From: Actinomycetes bacterium
Lineage (GTDB): Bacteria > Actinomycetota > Actinomycetes > Actinomycetales > Beutenbergiaceae
DNA length: 15,450 nt
Direction: 5' to 3'
NCBI GenBank assembly: GCA_021793935.1
Contig: JAJYRV010000018.1
Location: 1 to 15,450, forward strand
Position numbers and translations under genes: made by a program. Each line of letters begins with the position of its first letter. The stretch's first letter is position 1. Shown piece after piece: positions 6,376 through 12,948 of this stretch. Below the pieces are notes generated by a model. The model was not told where the DNA came from. It made no database searches and worked only from the letters and a program-made list of their open reading frames with translations.

Positions 6376-7733
6376 CTCCGCTCCCGCGCCTCCAACGCGA
6401 CGAGACCTGCCCGCCTGCCCCGATCCGGATCCTGCACCTGGGGCTCGGGAACTTCTTCCGGGCCCATCAGGCCTGGTACACGGCGAACGCTCCCGACAGC
6501 GGCGAATGGGGGATCGCCGCATTCACCGGCCGCCGCCCCGATATGGCGCGAGCGCTCGCCCCGCAGGACGGGTTGTACACCCTTGTGACCCGCGCCCCGA
6601 GCGAGGACGAGCTGCAACTCATCACCTCGGTCTCGGCGGTGCATACGGCCTCCGACCACGCATCGTGGTTGGAGTACTTCCGCTCTCCTGACGTGTCGAT
6701 CGTGACGATCACGGTCACCGAAGCCGGATACTTCTTCGACGGCGAGGGGCTGGCCGCCGATCCTGCCGTCGAATCGGACATCGAGGCCCTGGGCAAGGAC
6801 CCGGTCGCGCCCGTGACGACGACCCCCGCCAAACTCGTGGCGGGCCTGCTCGCCCGCCAGGCGGCCGATGCGGGCCCGATCACGCTGCTTCCCTGCGATA
6901 ACCTGCCGGAGAACGGTGCAGTGGTACGCCAGGTCGTGCGTGAGTGTGCGCAGCGGGTGTACCCGGAGCTGCTCGCGTGGCTCGATGAGAACGTCGACTT
7001 CGCCTCGGCGATGGTGGATCGCATCACCCCCGCACGTTCCGGGGAGGACGCGGAGATCGTGGCGGAGAAATACGGGGTTCGGGATGCGAGCCCGGTTCAT
7101 ACCGAACCGTTCAGCGAGTGGGTGATGTCTGGCTCCTTCCCTGGCGGTCATCCCGATTGGGAAGCCGCCGGCGCGCAGATCGTTGCTGATGTGCATCCCT
7201 ATGAGCAACGCAAACTGCTGCTCCTCAACGGATCGCACTCCCTCCTCGCCTACGCGGGGACGGCGATCGGGCATGCGACCGTGGATGCGGCGATCGCCGA
7301 TCCTCGCTGCCGTGCTTGGGTGGAAGAACTCTGGGACGACGCCGCCGCCACCGTCCCCCTGCCCGCCGAGTCCGTGGAGAGCTATCGGGCCGCGCTGCTC
7401 GAGAGGTTCAGCAACGCCCGGATGAGCGATGACCTGCGCCGAATCGCGATGGACGGCTCGCAGAAGATCCCGGTGCGGATCGTGCCCGCGATTATTACTG
7501 AGCGCGCCGCGGGGAGACTGCCGCGGGGTGCGGCGCGGGCGCTGGCAGCGTGGATCGCCCATTTGCGCGGCATCGGCGCGCCGTTCAACGATGCCCGGGG
7601 CGAATCCTGGCGAGAGACTGCGGCGGGAGAGCCCGCTGCGGCGGCCGCGAACGTGCTCGATCGGCTCGGAATCGGAGACGACCCGGCGCTCCTTGATGCT
7701 GTGGTGGAGGAGTACGCGAACTTCGACGCTTAG
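6372..7733 (+). CDS. Mannitol dehydrogenase family protein, probable fructuronate/tagaturonate reductase
   Basis: A 453-aa polyol-specific long-chain dehydrogenase/reductase. The N-terminal nucleotide-binding block reads LHLGLGNFFRAHQAWYT (about residues 20-36) and the catalytic K-x4-N-x2-H triad is Lys281, Asn286, His289. The family includes fructuronate reductase (UxuB), tagaturonate reductase (UxaB), mannitol and arabinitol dehydrogenases. Its ATG overlaps the uxaC stop codon, with GAGG 10 nt upstream inside uxaC, so co-translation with the isomerase is expected. This makes NAD(P)H-dependent reduction of the isomerase product to D-mannonate or D-altronate the best-supported role (inference from context). 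Which of the two it makes cannot be decided from sequence by eye, so no symbol is given. Confidence 0.9.
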   Translation: MTPLPRLQRDETCPPAPIRILHLGLGNFFRAHQAWYTANAPDSGEWGIAAFTGRRPDMARALAPQDGLYTLVTRAPSEDELQLITSVSAVHTASDHASWLEYFRSPDVSIVTITVTEAGYFFDGEGLAADPAVESDIEALGKDPVAPVTTTPAKLVAGLLARQAADAGPITLLPCDNLPENGAVVRQVVRECAQRVYPELLAWLDENVDFASAMVDRITPARSGEDAEIVAEKYGVRDASPVHTEPFSEWVMSGSFPGGHPDWEAAGAQIVADVHPYEQRKLLLLNGSHSLLAYAGTAIGHATVDAAIADPRCRAWVEELWDDAAATVPLPAESVESYRAALLERFSNARMSDDLRRIAMDGSQKIPVRIVPAIITERAAGRLPRGAARALAAWIAHLRGIGAPFNDARGESWRETAAGEPAAAAANVLDRLGIGDDPALLDAVVEEYANFDA

Positions 7734-7741
7734 GTCACCGC

Positions 7742-7747
7742 TACGAT
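7742..7747 (+). promoter_or_regulatory. -10 hexamer of a possible leaderless MFS-transporter promoter
   Basis: TACGAT followed by 6 nt and a GTG start codon at 7754. No Shine-Dalgarno sequence precedes the GTG and no clear -35 is visible. If active, the transporter can be expressed apart from the uxaC-led transcript. Confidence 0.35.
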
Positions 7748-7753
7748 CGAGTA

Positions 7754-8932
7754 GTGTCCACCCGATTTCGCGAGTTCGCCCTGCCCCTTGCGGGCATTCT
7801 GCTGCTCGCGATCAACCTCCGCCCCGCGATCACCGCCGTGGGACCGATCATCACCGAGGTGGGCGAAGACCTTTCGCTCTCGTCTTCTGAGCTCGGCCTT
7901 CTCGGAGCGCTGCCCATCGCCACCTTCGGGGCGGTCTCCGCGTTCGTGCAGATATTCATCCAGCGCTTCGGCGTGGAGCGGGTGACGGTGGCGGCGATGC
8001 TCGTTCTCACCGGCGCGACCGTGCTGCGATCCTGGCCCGGACCGGATGCCAACCTATGGATCGGCACGGTACTCATCGGTGCCGCGATCGCGGTGGGGAA
8101 CGTCGCGGTGCCGGTGTTCGTCAAGCGCTCCTTCCCCGATCGCACGGCGACGATCACCTCGATCTACGTCGCCGTGCTCGGCGTGTGCGCGGGTTTGTCC
8201 GCGGCGCTGTCGGTACCGATCGCCAACGCCTCCCGATTGGGATGGCGCCTATCGCTTGGGGTGTGGGCTGCCCTGACCGTGCTCGCCGTTGTCTACTGGG
8301 CGGGGCAGGCGATCCAGGCCCGGCCGGTTTCGGGTGGACGCAGCGTTCCGCTCGGAGAGAAGCGGGTCAACCTGTGGCGTTCCGGCGTCGCCTGGCAGCT
8401 ATCGGTGTACATGGGGGCACAGTCGAGCGTGTTCTACGTGAGCCTCACATGGCTCCCCACTGTCGAACAACACCTGGGCTTCTCGGCGGTTGCCTCCGGT
8501 TGGCACATGTTCGCCCTGCAGATCGCCGGGGTTGCGGGGAACCTGCTCGCGCCCGGATTCATGCGCGTGGGTCCCGACGAACGCTTTGCAGCGGTGCTCC
8601 CCGGTGCGCTCTTCGTTGTTTCCCTCACGGGGCTGTACCTGTTCCCAGCGGCGGCGCTCGCGTGGATCTCGGTGCTGGGACTCGGCACTGGCAGCGCCTT
8701 CGTCGTGTCGTTGAGTCTCATGGCTTCCCGGACGACCGACGTCACCACCGCCGGGCACCTTTCGGCAATGACCCAAGGAGTAGGGTACACGCTTGCCGCG
8801 CTCATCCTCTATACCGCGGGGGCGGTTGCCGGAGCCAACACCCTCGGGGTGCTTGCCGTGCTCGGCGCGGCTGGCCTGCTCGTGGGAACGGTCGGATTTG
8901 CGACCGGCCGGCAGCGATTGATCGGCCCCTGA
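7754..8932 (+). CDS. MFS transporter, CynX/NimT-like
   Basis: A 392-aa integral membrane protein made almost wholly of hydrophobic segments consistent with 12 transmembrane helices. The N-terminal LLLAINLRPAITAVGPII is the signature opening of the CynX/NimT branch of the major facilitator superfamily (cyanate, 2-nitroimidazole and related anion or drug transporters). It begins with GTG 20 nt after the uxuB-like stop codon, so it could be read through from the uronate unit or from its own leaderless promoter. Position suggests transport of a sugar acid, while family resemblance suggests other small molecules; the substrate is open. The gene ends 2 bp before the convergent helicase gene, with no terminator between them. 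Confidence 0.88.
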   Translation: MSTRFREFALPLAGILLLAINLRPAITAVGPIITEVGEDLSLSSSELGLLGALPIATFGAVSAFVQIFIQRFGVERVTVAAMLVLTGATVLRSWPGPDANLWIGTVLIGAAIAVGNVAVPVFVKRSFPDRTATITSIYVAVLGVCAGLSAALSVPIANASRLGWRLSLGVWAALTVLAVVYWAGQAIQARPVSGGRSVPLGEKRVNLWRSGVAWQLSVYMGAQSSVFYVSLTWLPTVEQHLGFSAVASGWHMFALQIAGVAGNLLAPGFMRVGPDERFAAVLPGALFVVSLTGLYLFPAAALAWISVLGLGTGSAFVVSLSLMASRTTDVTTAGHLSAMTQGVGYTLAALILYTAGAVAGANTLGVLAVLGAAGLLVGTVGFATGRQRLIGP

Positions 8933-8934
8933 CC

Positions 8935-11900
8935 CTAGGAGAACAGCCCGCGGATGTCGCTCGCGGACAGCGTGCGCGAGAAGTGGGCATCGTCGTCGAC
9001 GACGGCGTTGAACAGGGCGGCCTTCTTGCGCTGGAGGGCCATCACCTTCTCCTCGATCGTGTCGGTGGCCACGAGCCGGTACACGAGGACGTTGCGGGTT
9101 TGCCCGATCCGGTGGGTGCGGTCGACCGCCTGCGATTCTGCCGCGGGGTTCCACCACGGGTCGAGCACGAATACGTAGTCGGCTTCGGTGAGGGTGAGGC
9201 CGAAACCGCCCGCTTTGAGGCTGATGAAGAAGACCGGGGCATCGCCGGCGCGGAAAGAGTTGATAACCGTGGCGCGGTTCGTGGTGGAACCGTCGAGATA
9301 CTCGTACCTGAGCCCGCTGTTCGCGCACGCCTCGGCCGCCATCTTGAGGAACGAGGTGAACTGGGAGAACACGAGCACCCGGTGCCCCTCGGCGGCGATG
9401 TCGGCGATATGCGCGGTGAGGGTGTTGAGTTTTGCCGATTCGATGTGTGCGTGCTCGTCATCGATGAGCCCGGGGGCGAGGGCGAGCATTCGCAGCAGGG
9501 TGAGTGAGCGGAACACGATGAAGCGGTTCTTATCCAGATCGTCGATCAGGCCGAGAACCTTTTGGCGTTCGCGCTGCAGAACGGCGTCATAGAGCTTTCG
9601 GTGTGGACCGGTGAGTTCGACCTCGAGTAGTTGCTCCTGCTTGGGGGGAAGCTCCGGGGCGACGTGCTCCTTCGTGCGCCGGAGCATGAAGGGCCGCACG
9701 AGCCGGCGCAGCTCCTGCAGCCGGTCGGGATCGTTGTTCTTCTCGATCGGGCGCACGTAGCGCTCGCGAAACTTTCGGGCGGAGGCGAACAGCCCGGGCG
9801 CGGTGATCGACATGAGCGACCACAGGTCGGTGAGGGAGTTCTCCATCGGCGTGCCGGTGATCGCGAGACGGAACGGCGCGGGGATGTTGGAGATCTCCTG
9901 GTGCAACCGAGTGCCTGGGTTCTTCACGAACTGCGCCTCATCCAGTACCAGGCCCGACCACGGGGCGGTGTGAAACTCCCCGGCGTCGAGGCGGGCGATG
10001 GCGTAGGAGGTGACGACGACGTCGGCGCCCGCGATCACCTGGGCGAGTGGAGCCTTGCGCTTTCTACGGGTGTGGGTGACGGCAGCCACGCGCAGATCGG
10101 GGAGGAACTTCGCCGCCTCACTCATCCACGTGGCCACGACCGAGGTGGGGGCGATGATGAGGAAGGGGTGGGCGGCGGAGGTCTCGCGGGCGTGGGCGAT
10201 GAGGGAAAGGGTCTGCAGGGTCTTGCCCAGCCCCATGTCGTCGGCGAGAATCCCGCCGAGGTTGTTGCGGTGGAGGAACGCGAGCCATTCGAAGCCCTCC
10301 TGCTGGTAGCCCCGCAGCTGCGCCCGCAGGGCCGCCGGGGGCGGGACGGGTTCGATCGCCTCCAGGTCGCGCAGGCCGCCCACGGCCTCCCGCCAACTCC
10401 GCGCGGCCACCGTTTCGTCGGCGAGATCCTCGAACTCCTCCCACACATGCACCTGGTACTTGGACAGGGTCGGCCGCTCGGGTTCCCATTCGGGGAGATC
10501 TTCGGCCCGGGTGAGGAGTTCGCGCAGGTCGTCGAACGCCGGGTGTTCCAACGAGAGGTAGCTGCGATCGAGCAGGAGCAGTTTCTTGTTCCCTCTGCTC
10601 AGGGCGGCGAAGAGATCCGGGAACGGGACTTGGCGGCCGTTGATGGTGATCTCGAACCCGAGGTCGAACCAGTCGGTGCGCTCGGACTCGACGGCCGTGA
10701 CCTTGATGTGCGGATTCCCCTCGAGGCGGGTGTAGTTCGGGCGGGTGCCCACCACGTCGACCTCGAGATCCTCGATCTTCTCCAATTCCGGCAGGATCTC
10801 GGCGGTGAACTCCGCGGCCTCGACACCGCGGAACTCCCACCGGTCGGACCACTGGGGCCAGGCGCGAGCGATCGCCTCACGCATCCGGTCCTCCCACTGC
10901 GGATCCCGGCGATCGCTGCGGTCGTTGCGGGCGGCGCCGGGGCCGAAGGGGAACACCCCGCGCGGTTCGAAATAGCGGAATGCCCACGCGAGTTTGAGGC
11001 GGTCCTTCGTGGAATAGGTGAGGGTGAGCCGCACGGCGGGCGGGCGGTACTTGGGAAGGTCGATGCCCTCGCCGGCGGTGACGGTGATCGCGTTTCGTAG
11101 GATCGGGAAGAAGTCTCCGAAAAATTCCTCCTCGTCCGCCTCCGGGATCGTGATCGGCCCGCTGAGTTGCCCGAGCAGCGCGGGCAGCGGCGCGGGCGTG
11201 GGGGCGAGGGTGACAGCGAAGCCCGAGGGCGTCTGCTCGTAGGTGTAGATTCCGTGGTCGCCGATCGGGAGCCACGGACCGGCGACGGGTTCGCCGTCGA
11301 TCTCCGCCCGCGCCCCCAGGTGCAGTTCTCCCGGATCCCGCTCGGCGTGCATGTGCACGTGGGCAAGGCCTCCGAAGTTCAGGCGCATGCCACGATCGGG
11401 AACGAGTTCCACCCCCGCGCCCGCGGCGCCGTCGAACAGCTCCCACAGCATCGGGCCGTGGATCTCCCGGAGGGAGAGCCCATCGTGATCGACCCCGGCC
11501 GTGGTGGTGCGGGTGCCGTCGTACAGGCCGAGCAGCTGGCGCAGCCACATCACCTGCTCGGGTGCGTGCCCGAGCTCGTAGGCGAGCCCGCGCCAGGTGA
11601 GCCCGCCCTTGATCCACGCCCGGGATTTCCCGCGCGTCATCGGGCGCACCCGCAGGTCGAGGCGCGTGCCCTGCTCGTAGGCCTCGGCGGCACTCAATAC
11701 TGGTTGGAGCCGGTTCTGCCAGGCCGAGGGGCCCGGCTCGGGCCGGAGGTAGAACCCGAGGGCGAGCGGGGCCGCGCCCTTCTGCTCGGGGGCGAACGAT
11801 CCCAGGGCCGCACGCCAATCCGGGTCCGGGGCAGTGCGCGAGCGGTCCCTCGCCGTGATCAGGGTGGCCACCGCGTGTTTGCAGCCGGTGCGCACGGGGC

Positions 11901-12135
11901 AGGAGCAGCCCATCACCATCGGGATCCACATCGAGCCCACCTGCACGAGCGAGATCCGGCACCGGTACGGCGCCGGCGAGGATCCCGCCACGCTGGCAGA
12001 AAGCTGCTCGCCATCCCAATTCATCTGCAGAACCGCACCCTCCTGCGCATACGCCCGGCCACGGGAGTAGGCTCCGTGAGATACGCGCTGGCGGAGCACG
12101 TCGTCGTCAACCTCAGGCAGGAAGCTATTCACCAC
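8935..12135 (-). CDS. SNF2-family DEAD/DEAH-box helicase with N-terminal SWIM zinc motif
   Basis: A 1,066-aa SNF2-type ATPase that probably translocates on double-stranded DNA or remodels nucleoprotein complexes; no partner is evident. Domains in order: a SWIM zinc-binding motif (Cys77-x-Cys79-x5-Cys85-x-His87), a long bacterial SNF2-associated region to about residue 600, then the two RecA-like lobes. Motif I is DDMGLGKT (632-639), motif II is LDEAQ (Asp732-Gln735, common in bacterial SNF2 proteins), motif III is TGTPMEN, and the C-terminal lobe has FGLTLTEADYVFVLDPWWNP and THRIGQTR (His1008). The start is GTG 12135 (or GTG 12132), with GAGAAG about 5 nt upstream. It is a single-gene unit, convergent with the MFS gene and divergent from the ABC-like gene across 95 bp. 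It looks intact and typical. Confidence 0.95.
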   Translation of the reverse strand: MVNSFLPEVDDDVLRQRVSHGAYSRGRAYAQEGAVLQMNWDGEQLSASVAGSSPAPYRCRISLVQVGSMWIPMVMGCSCPVRTGCKHAVATLITARDRSRTAPDPDWRAALGSFAPEQKGAAPLALGFYLRPEPGPSAWQNRLQPVLSAAEAYEQGTRLDLRVRPMTRGKSRAWIKGGLTWRGLAYELGHAPEQVMWLRQLLGLYDGTRTTTAGVDHDGLSLREIHGPMLWELFDGAAGAGVELVPDRGMRLNFGGLAHVHMHAERDPGELHLGARAEIDGEPVAGPWLPIGDHGIYTYEQTPSGFAVTLAPTPAPLPALLGQLSGPITIPEADEEEFFGDFFPILRNAITVTAGEGIDLPKYRPPAVRLTLTYSTKDRLKLAWAFRYFEPRGVFPFGPGAARNDRSDRRDPQWEDRMREAIARAWPQWSDRWEFRGVEAAEFTAEILPELEKIEDLEVDVVGTRPNYTRLEGNPHIKVTAVESERTDWFDLGFEITINGRQVPFPDLFAALSRGNKKLLLLDRSYLSLEHPAFDDLRELLTRAEDLPEWEPERPTLSKYQVHVWEEFEDLADETVAARSWREAVGGLRDLEAIEPVPPPAALRAQLRGYQQEGFEWLAFLHRNNLGGILADDMGLGKTLQTLSLIAHARETSAAHPFLIIAPTSVVATWMSEAAKFLPDLRVAAVTHTRRKRKAPLAQVIAGADVVVTSYAIARLDAGEFHTAPWSGLVLDEAQFVKNPGTRLHQEISNIPAPFRLAITGTPMENSLTDLWSLMSITAPGLFASARKFRERYVRPIEKNNDPDRLQELRRLVRPFMLRRTKEHVAPELPPKQEQLLEVELTGPHRKLYDAVLQRERQKVLGLIDDLDKNRFIVFRSLTLLRMLALAPGLIDDEHAHIESAKLNTLTAHIADIAAEGHRVLVFSQFTSFLKMAAEACANSGLRYEYLDGSTTNRATVINSFRAGDAPVFFISLKAGGFGLTLTEADYVFVLDPWWNPAAESQAVDRTHRIGQTRNVLVYRLVATDTIEEKVMALQRKKAALFNAVVDDDAHFSRTLSASDIRGLFS

Positions 12136-12230
12136 GTCATCTTCTCACTGGGGTAAGACACTGTTATTCACCCCACTACTTCACCAATTTACCTAGAACC
12201 ACTGGTCTCAGTTAGATAGTTTTATACGTT
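12136..12230. promoter_or_regulatory. Divergent intergenic region, comparatively AT-rich
   Basis: The 95 bp between the helicase start and the ABC-like start is visibly richer in A/T than the surrounding genes. It holds the -10 TAGTTT (12217-12222) of the ABC-like gene, whose ATG is 8 nt further on, and just upstream ACTG-GTCT-CAGT (12201-12212), a short inverted repeat that could be part of an operator. No strong -35 is evident. The helicase promoter must also lie here, but I cannot place its boxes. Confidence 0.4.
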
Positions 12231-12947
12231 ATGGACGATGAACAGGCCGAGACGGCCCCACTTATTTACGTCGACGGCGCAGGGTTGCGGGGGATCCGCG
12301 GCTGGGCGTTCCGAGGCGCCCGGTTCCGCCTCGATGCGGGCGACGTGGCCGCCCTCACCGGCCCGTCCGGATCCGGCCGCTCCACCCTCCTCCTCGCGAT
12401 CGCGGGCCGCCTGCACCTCACCCACGGCGCACTCACCGTCGGTGGACACACCCTCACCCCCGACCCCTCCTGGCGGGAGGTCCGAGACGTGCGCAAGCAA
12501 GTGGCCATCGCCCGGATCGGCCACATCATCGGCCTCGACTCCGAACTCACGCTCAACCGCAACCTGCGCGACGCCGCCGATTGGGCGAACATCCCCGTCG
12601 AGGCCGCGCTCGACCACATGGCCTTGTGGCGCGCGAACTTCGATCTGCCCTTCCCCGGCGAGGCGCCGCTGAACGCGCTGGACGACCTCGAACAGCTCAT
12701 CGCCCACCTGTTGCTCGCCACCTTCACCGGCCCGCGAGCAATCGTCATCGACGACGTCGATGCGAACCTCACCGATGGGCAGCTCGCCCAGGCCTGGCAC
12801 ATCATCGGCCGCCTCGCCCGCGGCGAGCTGCGCACACCGCCGATGGCCGTCGTCGCCTCCACCGTCCGGGAAGCGCAGGCGGTCGCGGACGTCGTCGTCC
12901 CCCTCGACCCACACGAGCACGAGACCCCCTCACACCGGGAGGCCTGA
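12231..12947 (+). CDS. Degenerate ABC-type ATPase-like protein paired with YhgE/Pip
   Basis: A 238-aa cytosolic protein with the overall layout of an ABC ATPase domain. The P-loop is GPSGSGRST (44-52), with arginine (Arg50) where the nucleotide-binding lysine normally is. After it comes IGHIIGLDSEL, where the Q-loop glutamine is absent; the signature region reads LNALDDLEQLI in place of LSGGQ; Walker B is IVIDDVD (171-177), with Asp175 in place of the catalytic glutamate; and the H-loop region VVASTVREAQ has no histidine. ATP hydrolysis is therefore doubtful, and a nucleotide-sensing or structural role is possible. No Shine-Dalgarno sequence is seen and the TAGTTT -10 suggests a leaderless or near-leaderless mRNA. 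The gene is followed 1 bp later by the YhgE/Pip gene, whose ribosome site lies inside its 3' end, so the two proteins probably act together. Confidence 0.82.
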   Translation: MDDEQAETAPLIYVDGAGLRGIRGWAFRGARFRLDAGDVAALTGPSGSGRSTLLLAIAGRLHLTHGALTVGGHTLTPDPSWREVRDVRKQVAIARIGHIIGLDSELTLNRNLRDAADWANIPVEAALDHMALWRANFDLPFPGEAPLNALDDLEQLIAHLLLATFTGPRAIVIDDVDANLTDGQLAQAWHIIGRLARGELRTPPMAVVASTVREAQAVADVVVPLDPHEHETPSHREA

Positions 12948-12948
12948 T

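Noticed and set aside
9631..12156. Long plus-strand open frames opposite the SNF2 helicase gene
   Set aside because: No domains or ribosome sites, low-complexity composition, and the opposite strand encodes complete helicase motifs.
12231..12947. Calling the ABC-like gene a pseudogene because its ATPase motifs are altered
   Set aside because: The frame is intact, codon use is normal for the region, and the downstream ribosome site and 1-bp spacing to yhgE argue for a working protein.
12760..12948. N-terminal extension of the YhgE/Pip protein
   Set aside because: It overlaps the upstream ATPase-like gene in another frame and is Ser/Arg/Pro rich; ATG 12949 has GGGAGG at 6 nt and starts the typical N-terminus.
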